Assembly: GCF_050943655.1 (NCBI RefSeq)
Contig: NZ_JBMNPQ010000048.1
Location: 1-10,574 of the forward strand
Length of the DNA stretch: 10,574 bases
From: Peptoniphilus_A sp050943655
GTDB taxonomy: Bacteria; Bacillota; Clostridia; Tissierellales; Peptoniphilaceae
Direction of reading: 5' to 3'
Every line of letters starts with the position of its first letter. Position 1 is the first letter of the stretch. Of this stretch, positions 1-6,753 are shown in pieces. The notes beneath the pieces were generated by a model that was given only the letters and a program-made list of their open reading frames with translations, did no database searches and was not told where the DNA came from. A program made the translations under genes and the position numbers.

Positions 1-751
1 AAGCTTTAAATATAAAATTGAAGTGAGAGAGGATTCAATCAATTCTCACAAAACTAGAATTTTAGAAGAATATGACATTTCAGAAGAAGAGTTAAAAGAC
101 GTAAATGAAGTGGACGAAGTTTCTGAAAAGCTTGTAAAATCACTTAGAAAAAAAGTTAAAAATTATGGCGAAGTCAATATTGGATCTATTGATGAGCACA
201 AAATTGTAAGTGAAAGACTGGACTTTTATTCTAAACAGAGAGACGATTTAATTGATGCAAAAAATGAAATTGAATCCATACTTTTAAAACTCGATACTGA
301 AATGAAAAGGAGTTTTAAAGACGCAATCGAAGAAATTTCTGGGCATTTCGAAGAGATATTTAAAATTTTATTTAATGGCGGTCACGCAGAGATTAGTATT
401 GAGGGAGACATTTTAGAGTCGGGCATAGAGATAAAAGCATCTCCACCAGGTAAGAGACTTCAATCACTAAGTCTATTGTCGGGAGGAGAAAGAGCTCTTA
501 CTGCAGTTGCACTTTTATTTGCACTACTTAAGGTCAGACCTGCATCTTTCTGTATATTAGATGAGATAGATGCGGCATTAGATGATGCAAATATTAAAAG
601 ATATGCAGAGTATTTGACAACTTTAGAGGGAATTCAATTTATAATTATTACTCACAGAAAGCTTACAATGGAAATTGCAAAGAGCATGTATGGAGTAACT
701 ATGCAAGAAAAAGGAATAAGTACACTTTATTCTGTAAAGTTAAATGATTAG
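1..751 (+). CDS. smc: Chromosome segregation ATPase SMC, C-terminal part only (5' end outside window)
   Basis: This is the C-terminal quarter or less of the SMC ATPase, the coiled-coil subunit of condensin that compacts and helps segregate the chromosome (family length about 1,170-1,190 residues). The reading frame is open from base 2, so the gene enters from the left. A GTG at 23 is an internal valine, not a start. Counting residues from that codon, residues 15-100 are charged and helical (the last part of the returning coiled coil). The ABC signature LSGGE is at 152-156, Walker B CILDEID at 177-183 and the switch/H-loop histidine in ITHRK at 211. The Walker A half of the ATPase site would be in the missing N-terminus. 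The C-terminus looks intact. The stop codon TAG (749-751) shares its last base with the GGAGG site of ftsY, so the two genes are probably co-transcribed and translationally coupled. Identification is firm. Confidence 0.97.
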   Translation, partial: SFKYKIEVREDSINSHKTRILEEYDISEEELKDVNEVDEVSEKLVKSLRKKVKNYGEVNIGSIDEHKIVSERLDFYSKQRDDLIDAKNEIESILLKLDTEMKRSFKDAIEEISGHFEEIFKILFNGGHAEISIEGDILESGIEIKASPPGKRLQSLSLLSGGERALTAVALLFALLKVRPASFCILDEIDAALDDANIKRYAEYLTTLEGIQFIIITHRKLTMEIAKSMYGVTMQEKGISTLYSVKLND

Positions 752-755
752 GAGG
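751..755 (+). promoter_or_regulatory. Ribosome binding site of ftsY overlapping the smc stop
   Basis: GGAGG lies seven bases before the ATG at 763, and its first G is the last base of the smc TAG codon. This tight packing suggests translational coupling between smc and ftsY. Confidence 0.8.
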
Positions 756-762
756 AGTTTAG

Positions 763-2154
763 ATGTTTAAGTGGCTAAAAGAAAAGCTTGGCATGGAAGA
801 AAAAGAGAATCTAGAAAAAGAAGAGCTAGAGGAAGTTTCTGAAGAATCACAAAGTAAAGAAGAAACTCATGAAAATATTGAAAATAAAGAAGCTGAAGAA
901 ATTTCTGAAGATTCTGATAAAGAAGTAGAAGATGATAATTTAAAAGATACTGAAGATGATTTAGTAGATAATTCACAAGATAATAATATAAATAAAGAAA
1001 CAGATGGAAGTGAAGTTGTTGAAGAAGATCTAAATCCTGAAGTAGAAGAGGCATCAGTAGAAGTTAAAGAAGATGACGCTCAAGAAATTTCAAAAGAAGA
1101 CGAGCATGATAATGAAGTTTTTGATGAGCATGAAGATGATGTTATTAAAGAAGAAACTACAGAGGATATTCCTAGTTCCACTGAAGAAACAATAGTTGTA
1201 GAAGAAGAACCTCAAGAAGAAATTCAAGAAGAACCACAGAAGAAACCAAACTTTTTTGAAAAATTAAAAGACGGCCTCAATAAAACTAGAAAAGAAGTCG
1301 GAATAAAAATAAACACAGTTCTAGGTAACTATGTAAAAATTGACGACGAAATGCTGGAAGATTTAGAAGATATTTTAATATCTGCTGACATTGGAATGAA
1401 TACGACAATGCAGTTAATCGACAACTTGAGAGAGACAATTATTAGAGAAAAAATAAATGATCCAACTAAGGTAAAGCCACTTCTTATGGAAGAAGCTAAA
1501 AAGTTAATGAATCCAGAACTTAACACAGGTCTTATTAGTGAGTCACCTACAATTATACTAATTGTTGGAGTAAACGGAGTAGGAAAGACAACTACAATAG
1601 GAAAATTATCACAAAGATTTAAGAATGAAGGAAAGTCTGTTCTTGTGTGTGCAGCCGATACATTTAGAGCAGCAGCCATAGACCAATTAAAAGAATGGGG
1701 CAACAGATCACATGTTGATGTAATAAGCCACGAAGAAGGATCAGATCCTGCAGCAGTAGTCTTTGATGCAATTGCAGCAGCAAAGGCTAGAAAGAGCGAC
1801 GTACTAATTATAGATACAGCAGGACGTCTTCACAACAAAGCAAATCTTATGAAAGAATTAGAAAAAATAAATAGAATTATAAATAAAAATTATCCAGAGG
1901 CCAATAGAGAAACACTTTTAGTTCTCGATGCAACAACTGGACAAAATGCCATGAACCAAGCGAAGACATTTAAAGAAGCAAGTGAGATAACTGGAATAGC
2001 ACTTACAAAATTAGATGGAACTGCAAAGGGTGGAGTTGTAATAGCTCTTCAATCAGAGCTTGAGATTCCGATTAAATTAATTGGAGTTGGAGAAGGAATA
2101 TATGATCTTCAAGACTTCGATATAGATAATTTCATAGAAGCAATTTTTGAATAA
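763..2154 (+). CDS. ftsY: Signal recognition particle receptor FtsY (SRP GTPase) with long acidic N-terminal domain
   Basis: FtsY is the membrane-associated receptor for the SRP. It docks the Ffh-ribosome-nascent chain complex at the translocon, and both GTPases hydrolyse GTP together. The protein has 463 residues. Residues 1-10 (MFKWLKEKLG) look like a short amphipathic membrane-binding helix. Residues 11-160 form a low-complexity A domain made mostly of Glu, Asp, Lys and Ser. A second basic amphipathic segment starts near FFEKLKDGL at 164. The N domain follows to about 255, then the G domain. G-domain motifs are Walker A/G1 GVNGVGKTT (269-277), DTFRAAA (299-305), DTAGR (351-355) and TKLDG (415-419). 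The NG core is complete and the extra length compared with short Gram-positive FtsY proteins is in the A domain. The gene follows smc by 11 bases and ends just before a strong hairpin terminator. The start is fixed by the GGAGG at 751-755. Confidence 0.97.
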   Translation: MFKWLKEKLGMEEKENLEKEELEEVSEESQSKEETHENIENKEAEEISEDSDKEVEDDNLKDTEDDLVDNSQDNNINKETDGSEVVEEDLNPEVEEASVEVKEDDAQEISKEDEHDNEVFDEHEDDVIKEETTEDIPSSTEETIVVEEEPQEEIQEEPQKKPNFFEKLKDGLNKTRKEVGIKINTVLGNYVKIDDEMLEDLEDILISADIGMNTTMQLIDNLRETIIREKINDPTKVKPLLMEEAKKLMNPELNTGLISESPTIILIVGVNGVGKTTTIGKLSQRFKNEGKSVLVCAADTFRAAAIDQLKEWGNRSHVDVISHEEGSDPAAVVFDAIAAAKARKSDVLIIDTAGRLHNKANLMKELEKINRIINKNYPEANRETLLVLDATTGQNAMNQAKTFKEASEITGIALTKLDGTAKGGVVIALQSELEIPIKLIGVGEGIYDLQDFDIDNFIEAIFE

Positions 2155-2162
2155 TAAAAATG

Positions 2163-2198
2163 AAAAGGCGACCAAGTAAAAAACTTGGCCGCTTTTTT
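2163..2198. terminator. Bidirectional intrinsic terminator between convergent ftsY and thiT
   Basis: The inner stem pairs CCAAGT (2172-2177) with ACTTGG (2183-2188) around a five-A loop. After one A/C mismatch the stem continues with GCG/CGC, a G-T pair and an A-tract/T-tract. The plus strand reads into six T residues (2193-2198), which suits ftsY. The minus strand reads into TTTT then a T-rich stretch, which suits thiT, whose stop codon (2197-2199) sits at the edge of the stem. It probably ends transcription from both sides. Confidence 0.85.
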
Positions 2199-2718
2199 AA
2201 TTTACTCTTTTAATCTTAGGTAAAACCTTTGTATACAAAAGAATTAAAACAGGAATAGTTATAATTGCTTCAACTAAAATGAATGAATTATAAACTGCAG
2301 AATACACTAGTGGAGACTGTCCTGCTGGAGCATATTCACCAAAGACTATAACGCCACTTAACAAGTGACAAAGGTATCTTAGAAACATTGCTAAGAATGA
2401 TCCAGCTAGAAATGTTTTTAAATTTTTTCTAAAGAAACCTGTGATACCCAAAACACCAAAGGCAAGAATATAATCTAGTATGAGTGATAGTGGGTGATAA
2501 AATGCACCTCCAAGCACAAACTGTAAGATGCCATAGGTAAATGAAGTTATAAGTCCGTCTTTTGGTCCACATATTAAAGGAAAGAACAATATTGGAGCCA
2601 TTGATGCAAGTGTGACTGAACCGCTTTGTGGCAATTCAAAAAACTTTACATAAGATAAAATTTGTGCCATAGCAAGACACAATGCACCGCTTGTGATTAC
2701 ATAAGTTCTTTTATTCAT
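2197..2718 (-). CDS. thiT: Energy-coupling factor (ECF) transporter S component for thiamine, ThiT
   Basis: ThiT is the integral-membrane substrate-binding subunit that captures thiamine and works with a shared ECF module (two ATPases plus EcfT). None of the module genes is in this window, as expected for the group II type. The product is 173 residues and very hydrophobic, with about six membrane segments. Family signatures visible are GSVTLASMAPI (33-43), HPLSLILDY (75-83), RYLCHLLSGVI (114-124), FGEYAPAG (126-133) and YSAVYN (139-144). His118, Tyr139 and Asn144 sit at a constant offset from residues I recall as thiamine ligands in Lactococcus ThiT (His125, Tyr146, Asn151). A longer frame begins at 2733, but AGAGGTG (2724-2730) sits five bases before the ATG at 2716-2718, so I chose that start. 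The gene opposes its neighbours, which otherwise form a common SMC/SRP cluster. Confidence 0.93.
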   Translation of the reverse strand: MNKRTYVITSGALCLAMAQILSYVKFFELPQSGSVTLASMAPILFFPLICGPKDGLITSFTYGILQFVLGGAFYHPLSLILDYILAFGVLGITGFFRKNLKTFLAGSFLAMFLRYLCHLLSGVIVFGEYAPAGQSPLVYSAVYNSFILVEAIITIPVLILLYTKVLPKIKRVN

Positions 2719-2740
2719 CTCTTCACCTCTCATCTGATTT

Positions 2741-2770
2741 TATATCATAAAAAACTATGTGTAAAGTCAA
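2741..2770 (-). promoter_or_regulatory. Candidate thiT promoter
   Basis: On the minus strand a TTGACT (complement of 2765-2770) is followed after 18 bases by GATATA (complement of 2741-2746). An overlapping TATGAT (2744-2749) gives a better -10 but only a 15-base spacer. Either choice predicts a leader of about 20 bases before the thiT start at 2718. The -35 element lies back to back with the ylxM -35 at 2779-2784. Support is moderate because the spacing is imperfect. Confidence 0.4.
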
Positions 2771-2778
2771 AAAAAGTG

Positions 2779-2807
2779 TTGACAAAGTGAGCACCTTTAG
2801 GTAAAAT
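2779..2807 (+). promoter_or_regulatory. Sigma-A type promoter for the ylxM-ffh-...-rplS operon
   Basis: A perfect -35 TTGACA (2779-2784) and a -10 TAAAAT (2802-2807, five of six consensus) are separated by exactly 17 bases. Transcription should start near 2813-2815, giving a leader of about 50 bases before ylxM. The start point coincides with the first arm of an 8-bp hairpin. This looks like the main promoter for the seven-gene operon downstream. Confidence 0.85.
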
Positions 2808-2812
2808 AAACT

Positions 2813-2835
2813 AGGTCAAGTAAAGAGCTTGACCT
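2813..2835 (+). repeat. Perfect 8-bp inverted repeat at the predicted 5' end of the ylxM-ffh transcript
   Basis: AGGTCAAG (2813-2820) and CTTGACCT (2828-2835) are perfect inverted copies with a seven-base spacer. The element begins at the expected transcription start of the TTGACA/TAAAAT promoter. It is not followed by a T-run, so it is not a terminator. It could be a 5' stabilising stem-loop in the mRNA or a repressor site. Its role is inference. Confidence 0.6.
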
Positions 2836-2865
2836 TATAAAATGTTATTAAATGAGGTGAGAGTG

Positions 2866-3219
2866 ATGGCTAATGATAAATTTTTTCTTATGAATTCACT
2901 ACTGGATTTTTATGGCTCACTACTTACTGAAAAACAGAAAAAAGCTGCTTATATGTATTATGTCTATGACTGTTCGATAAATGAAATTTCTGATGAACTT
3001 GAAATTTCTAAGCAGGCAGTTTTTGACAATTTAAAAAGAGCAGAAAATAATTTAGAAGAGTATGAATCAAAACTACATCTTTATGCTCAGTCAAAAGAAT
3101 CTCAAAGAAACAGGGATTTGAAAAATGAAGAACTTAAAACTTTATTTAAAGAGCTAAAGAAAGATGATTATTTAAATCTTAAAACTCTTCAAAAAATTGA
3201 AGACTTAATTTTTGAATAA
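2866..3219 (+). CDS. ylxM: YlxM family helix-turn-helix protein, SRP accessory factor (UPF0122)
   Basis: This small protein (117 residues) belongs to the YlxM/UPF0122 family, which is encoded next to ffh in Bacillota and is reported in streptococci to modulate SRP GTPase activity. A helix-turn-helix resembling sigma factor region 4 spans about residues 21-63. It starts at TEKQKKAAYMYY and continues through SINEISDELEISKQAVFDNL. The remaining C-terminal part is charged and helical. It is probably cytoplasmic, acting with Ffh and/or as a nucleic-acid binder. The frame is open from an ATG at 2842, but GAGGTGA (2854-2860) is correctly spaced for the ATG at 2866, giving the usual family length. 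It is the first gene after the promoter at 2779 and lies 12 bases before ffh. Confidence 0.9.
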   Translation: MANDKFFLMNSLLDFYGSLLTEKQKKAAYMYYVYDCSINEISDELEISKQAVFDNLKRAENNLEEYESKLHLYAQSKESQRNRDLKNEELKTLFKELKKDDYLNLKTLQKIEDLIFE

Positions 3220-3231
3220 TGGAGGTGGAAT

Positions 3232-4569
3232 ATGGTATTTGAAGGTCTATCAGATAAATTACAAAGCACTTTATCAAAGCTAACTGGAAAGGGAAAGCTT
3301 ACTGAAAAAGATATTGACGCTGCAATGAGAGAAGTAAAACTTGCACTACTTGAAGCCGATGTTAACTTTAAAGTTGTTAAGAGCTTTGTAAAGACTGTTA
3401 AAGAAAGAGCCTTGGGCAAAGAGGTTATGGAATCTCTAACTCCAGGACAACAAGTCATTAAAATTGTAAATGAAGAACTTACAAATTTAATGGGAACTAG
3501 CGAAGTTAAAATAGATTTTTCAAGGAAGCCTACTATTATAATGATGTGTGGTCTTCAAGGGGCCGGAAAGACAACAACTAGTGGAAAGATTGCGAACAAA
3601 CTTAAAAAAGATGGTAAGAGACCGCTTTTGGTTGCCTGTGACGTCTATAGACCAGCGGCTATTAAACAGCTTCAAGTCGTTGGGGAGTCTGTAGGAGTAC
3701 CGGTTTTTGCAATGGGAGATAAAATTTCTCCAGTTGATATTTCAAAAGCTGCCGTTGAACATGCTAAGAAGAATGGCAATGATGTAATAATCATTGATAC
3801 AGCTGGACGACTTCATGTTGACGAAAATCTAATGGAAGAGCTTCAAAATATTAATGATGAGGTAAGTCCTTCAGAAATTCTTTTAGTTTTAGACTCAATG
3901 ACTGGTCAAGATGCTGTAAATGTTGCAGAAGCTTTTGATAAAACTCTAAAGCTTACAGGAGTAGTTCTTACTAAACTAGATGGTGATGCTAGAGGTGGGG
4001 CTGCACTTTCAATTAGAGCAGTTACTGATGTCCCAATTAAGTTTATTGCCAGCGGAGAAAAAATGGACAACATTGAAGTTTTCCATCCCGACAGAATGGC
4101 ATCAAGAATACTTGGAATGGGAGATGTCCTTTCATTAATCGAAAAGGCACAAAACGCAGTTGATGTTGAGAAGGCTAAAGAACTTGAAGAAAAGCTAAGA
4201 AATCAAACTTTTACTTTTGAAGATTTCTTGGACCAAATGCAGCAGATGAAAAACATGGGACCTTTAGAAGATATTATCGGGATGATCCCTGGGGTAAACA
4301 ACAAGATGCTTAAAAACATCAATATACCTGATAATGAATTTGCAAAGGTAGAAGCTATTATTCTTTCTATGACTAAGAAGGAAAGAGTTAAGCCTGATAT
4401 AATAGATGCTTCTAGGAGAAAGAGAATCGCAGAAGGTTCTGGCACAACTCCAAGCGAAGTGAATAAGCTCATTAAACAGTTTAAAGAAATGAGAAAGATG
4501 ATGAAACAATTTGGCAATATGTCAAAGAAAATGGGCAAAAAAAGATTTAAGATGCCTTTCTCATTTTAA
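3232..4569 (+). CDS. ffh: Signal recognition particle protein Ffh (SRP54 homologue)
   Basis: Ffh is the GTPase that binds signal sequences on translating ribosomes together with SRP RNA and delivers them to FtsY. The 445-residue product has the complete N-G-M plan. The N domain covers about 1-88. The G domain has GLQGAGKTT (107-115), DVYRPAA (137-143), DTAGR (189-193) and TKLDGDARGG (247-256), followed by FHPDRMASRILGMGD (284-298). The methionine-rich M domain runs from about 300 to the end. Its RNA-binding helix-turn-helix carries SRRKRIAEGSG at 394-404, and the methionines (MQQMKNM, MRKMMKQFGNM) line the signal-peptide groove. A GGAGGTG at 3221-3227 fixes the ATG at 3232. The partner gene ftsY is upstream in this window. 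I did not see the SRP RNA gene here. Confidence 0.98.
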   Translation: MVFEGLSDKLQSTLSKLTGKGKLTEKDIDAAMREVKLALLEADVNFKVVKSFVKTVKERALGKEVMESLTPGQQVIKIVNEELTNLMGTSEVKIDFSRKPTIIMMCGLQGAGKTTTSGKIANKLKKDGKRPLLVACDVYRPAAIKQLQVVGESVGVPVFAMGDKISPVDISKAAVEHAKKNGNDVIIIDTAGRLHVDENLMEELQNINDEVSPSEILLVLDSMTGQDAVNVAEAFDKTLKLTGVVLTKLDGDARGGAALSIRAVTDVPIKFIASGEKMDNIEVFHPDRMASRILGMGDVLSLIEKAQNAVDVEKAKELEEKLRNQTFTFEDFLDQMQQMKNMGPLEDIIGMIPGVNNKMLKNINIPDNEFAKVEAIILSMTKKERVKPDIIDASRRKRIAEGSGTTPSEVNKLIKQFKEMRKMMKQFGNMSKKMGKKRFKMPFSF

Positions 4570-4577
4570 TTAAGTAG

Positions 4578-4617
4578 TTATATATTAATTTAAAATTAAT
4601 TTATATATAAATTTTTT
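4578..4617 (+). other. AT-only imperfect inverted repeat with T-run between ffh and rpsP
   Basis: The gap between ffh and rpsP is almost pure A/T. TATATATTAATTT-like and AAATTAATTTATATATA-like arms pair with a two-base bulge and are followed by six T residues (4612-4617). It has the shape of a weak terminator or attenuator, but with no G/C pairs the stem would be unstable. It may instead be an RNA processing site or simply an AT-rich spacer within the operon. Confidence 0.3.
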
Positions 4618-4632
4618 GTGGAGGTGAATGAT

Positions 4633-4929
4633 TTGGCAGTAAAAATTAGATTAAGAAGAATGGGAGCTAAAAAGAAACCATTTTATAGAATAGTAGTTGC
4701 GGATTCTCGTAGCCCAAGAAACGGTAGATTTATCGAAGAAATTGGTTACTACAATCCACTAACTGAACCTAAAAAAGTTGTTGTAGATGCTGAGAAAGCT
4801 AATAAATGGATAGCTAATGGAGCTAAACCAACTGATACAGTGGACAGACTTTTCAGAGAAAACTCTGTTTATGAAGCTAAAGCTGAAGTTTCTCAAGAAA
4901 CAGAAGAACAATCAGAAGCTACTGAGTAA
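4633..4929 (+). CDS. rpsP: Small subunit ribosomal protein bS16
   Basis: bS16 binds 16S rRNA and stabilises the body of the 30S subunit during assembly. The N-terminal core is highly typical: AVKIRLRRMGAKKKPFYRIV, then ADSRSPRNGRFIEEIGYYNP. The product is 98 residues, slightly long because of an acidic glutamate-rich tail (from about residue 80) that is common and variable in this family. The start is TTG at 4633. GGAGGTGA (4620-4627) lies five bases before it, and the encoded residues then begin M-AVKIRLRR as in other bS16 proteins. GTG codons further upstream in frame overlap the SD and are unlikely. The gene is part of the ylxM-to-rplS operon, 63 bases after ffh and 26 bases before khpA. 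Confidence 0.97.
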   Translation: MAVKIRLRRMGAKKKPFYRIVVADSRSPRNGRFIEEIGYYNPLTEPKKVVVDAEKANKWIANGAKPTDTVDRLFRENSVYEAKAEVSQETEEQSEATE

Positions 4930-4955
4930 GCATAAATATGTTTGGAGGAACTGAT

Positions 4956-5192
4956 ATGGTTGAATTAATAGAATATATTGCAAAATCTTTAGTAGAGGAT
5001 CCATCATCAGTTGCGATAGATGTGGACCAAGATGCAGATTATGTCAATATAACCTTAAAGGTAGCAGCTGATGATATGGGCAAGGTAATTGGTAGACAAG
5101 GTAAAATTGCTAAAGCTATTAGATCAATCTTAAAAGCTATTTCACTAAAAGAAAATAAAAAGGTTAATTTAGAAATTGAAGAAAACAATTGA
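4956..5192 (+). CDS. khpA: KH-domain RNA-binding protein KhpA
   Basis: This is a 78-residue single KH-domain protein of the KhpA (YlqC) family. In streptococci KhpA pairs with KhpB/Jag, binds RNAs and influences cell elongation and division. The KH signature GxxG is GRQG at 46-49 in VIGRQGKIAKAIR, preceded by the beta-strand region DYVNITLKVAADD. The N-terminus MVELIEYIAKSLVEDPSSV is the usual family start. The frame extends to an ATG at 4938, but GGAGG (4944-4948) supports the ATG at 4956. The 3' end overlaps the first 17 bases of rimM, so translation of the two is probably coupled. Its position between rpsP and rimM is conserved in many Bacillota. Confidence 0.93.
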   Translation: MVELIEYIAKSLVEDPSSVAIDVDQDADYVNITLKVAADDMGKVIGRQGKIAKAIRSILKAISLKENKKVNLEIEENN

Positions 5193-5679
5193 TGGTTTTA
5201 CATGTATTGGTAAGATTATAAATACTCGCGGACTAAAGGGCGAGCTTAAAATTCTTCCTTTAACTTCTAACGAAAAAAGATTCTCTCTACTATCTACAGT
5301 ATATGTTGGAGATAATCTAGAAGAATATCACATTAAAAATGTTCGCTATGATAAATTTATATACCTAACATTTGTTGATAATGAAGATATAAATAAAGTT
5401 CTAAATCTCAAAAATCAAAATATCTACATTCATGATGAAGATAGATATGAGCTTAGAGAAGATGAGTATTTCATCTCTGACTTAATAGGCAAAGAAGTTT
5501 ACGATTTAGACGAAAATTTTGTAGGTAAATTAAAAGATGTTTATGAATATCCTGCAAATGATGTTTTTATTGTAGAAAATAAAAATGGAGATATTATACA
5601 AATTCCAGCAGTAAAAGAATTTGTTAAGTCGATTAATGAAGTTATTATAGTTGATTTAATCGAAGGAATGATTTTATGA
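5176..5679 (+). CDS. rimM: Ribosome maturation factor RimM (16S rRNA processing)
   Basis: RimM helps assemble the 3' (head) domain of the 30S subunit and interacts with ribosomal protein uS19. The product is 167 residues, normal for the family. The N-terminal beta-barrel covers about 8-88 and carries IGKIINTRGLKGELKI (11-26). The C-terminal PRC-barrel covers about 97-165 and includes LIGKEVYDLDENFVGKL, YEYPANDVFIVE and IPAVKEFVKSIN. No ATG is available in frame near the conserved start. The TTG at 5176, inside the 3' end of khpA, is the best candidate, with only a weak AGG upstream, so it probably relies on coupling to khpA translation. The end overlaps trmD by four bases (ATGA). Confidence 0.93.
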   Translation: MKKTIDGFTCIGKIINTRGLKGELKILPLTSNEKRFSLLSTVYVGDNLEEYHIKNVRYDKFIYLTFVDNEDINKVLNLKNQNIYIHDEDRYELREDEYFISDLIGKEVYDLDENFVGKLKDVYEYPANDVFIVENKNGDIIQIPAVKEFVKSINEVIIVDLIEGMIL

Positions 5680-6419
5680 AAATAAGTGTCCTAACGCTTT
5701 TTCCTGAATTTATAAAGAGTTTAGAAAGCTTCTCTATGATTGGAAGAGCAATTGATGATGGTATTTTAGACTTAGAGGTTACAGATATTCGTGATTTTGC
5801 TGTAAATAAATATTTGCAGGTTGACGATTATCCCTATGGTGGAGGGCCAGGAATGCTGATGCAGGCAAAGCCCATTGTTGAAGCTATAGAATCTGTAAAG
5901 ACAAAAAACTCAAAAGTTTATTATATGTCACCGCAAGGAAAAGTTTTGAAACAGGATATGCTCTTAAGCTTAAGCAAAGAAGAACATATAATTCTTGTTA
6001 ATGGTCACTATGAGGGAATAGACCAAAGAGTCATCGACAATTACATTGATGAGGAAATTTCTATTGGCGATTATGTGCTAACAGGAGGAGAACTTCCATC
6101 AATGGTTTTAATTGATGGAGTTACAAGATTATTAGATGGGGTGCTTGCTGGAGAAGAATCTTTCTCTGATGAATCTCATTTTAATGGACTATTAGAATAT
6201 CCTCAATACACAAGGCCAAAAGAATTTAGAGGTCACTCTGTTCCTGATATTCTTTTAAGTGGCGATCATGAAAAGATTAGGAAATATAGACTCAGAGAGT
6301 CTATTAGAAATACCTTGAACAAAAGACCTGATTTACTAGATGAAAAGAATTTAAATAAAGAAGAAAAAGAAATATTAAACGATTTACTGGAAGGAGGTAA
6401 CGGTAATGGATTTTATTAA
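5676..6419 (+). CDS. trmD: tRNA (guanine(37)-N1)-methyltransferase TrmD
   Basis: TrmD methylates N1 of G37 next to the anticodon, using S-adenosylmethionine, and so prevents +1 frameshifting. It is usually essential. The 247-residue SPOUT enzyme shows all expected blocks: MKISVLTLFPEF at the start, YGGGPGMLMQAKPI (54-67), YYMSPQGK (82-89), NGHYEGIDQR (109-118), and SIGDYVLTGGELP (129-141) in the trefoil-knot SAM site. SFSDESH (162-168) contains the likely catalytic aspartate D165. The C-terminal tRNA-binding domain includes VPDILLSGDHEKI. It overlaps rimM by four bases and the start of rplS by 14 bases. The rimM-trmD-rplS order is a classic conserved arrangement, here compressed by overlaps. 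Confidence 0.98.
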   Translation: MKISVLTLFPEFIKSLESFSMIGRAIDDGILDLEVTDIRDFAVNKYLQVDDYPYGGGPGMLMQAKPIVEAIESVKTKNSKVYYMSPQGKVLKQDMLLSLSKEEHIILVNGHYEGIDQRVIDNYIDEEISIGDYVLTGGELPSMVLIDGVTRLLDGVLAGEESFSDESHFNGLLEYPQYTRPKEFRGHSVPDILLSGDHEKIRKYRLRESIRNTLNKRPDLLDEKNLNKEEKEILNDLLEGGNGNGFY

Positions 6420-6753
6420 AGCTATTGAAGATGAACAAATAAGAACTGACCTACCTGATGTAAAAGCAGGAGATACTGTAAGTGTTCACTATAAGATAAT
6501 CGAAGGAACTAGACAAAGAGTTCAAGTATTCGAAGGAACTGTAATTAAAGTTCAAGGAAAAGGTGCAAGAAAGACTTTCACTGTAAGAAGAATTTCTTAC
6601 GGAATTGGAGTTGAAAGAACATTCCCAATTAATTCACCTAGAATTGAAAAATTAGTTATCAATAGAAGAGGTAAAGTTAGACGTGCTAAACTATTCTATA
6701 TTAGAGATAGACAAGGTAAAGCCGCTAAAGTTAAAGAAAAGATTGAATACTAA
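6406..6753 (+). CDS. rplS: Large subunit ribosomal protein bL19
   Basis: bL19 sits at the 30S-50S interface of the large subunit. The product is 115 residues, the usual length, with typical blocks RTDLPDVKAGDTVSVHYKI, EGTRQRVQVFEGTVI, RRISYGIGVERTFPINSP and RRGKVRRAKLFYIRDRQGK. The ATG at 6406 is inside the 3' end of trmD and is preceded by AAGGAGG (6391-6397), so its start is well supported. It is the last gene of the operon. Its last codons and stop form the 5' arm of the terminal hairpin. Confidence 0.98.
   Translation: MDFIKAIEDEQIRTDLPDVKAGDTVSVHYKIIEGTRQRVQVFEGTVIKVQGKGARKTFTVRRISYGIGVERTFPINSPRIEKLVINRRGKVRRAKLFYIRDRQGKAAKVKEKIEY

Noticed and set aside
767..1703. Minus-strand open frames of 95 and 124 codons opposite ftsY
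   Set aside because: They are mirror images of the GAA-rich and GTPase-coding sequence. Their translations are low-complexity Leu/Tyr or Ser/Ile runs without an SD, and ftsY is certain on the other strand.
2733..2842. Upstream ATG starts for thiT (2733) and ylxM (2842)
   Set aside because: In both cases a clear SD lies between the upstream ATG and a later ATG (2718 and 2866), and the shorter products have the usual family length.
3189..4538. Minus-strand open frames opposite ffh (3189-3458, 4203-4538, 4264-4509)
   Set aside because: They lie inside a complete, confident ffh, have no SD or family signature, and overlap one another in different frames.
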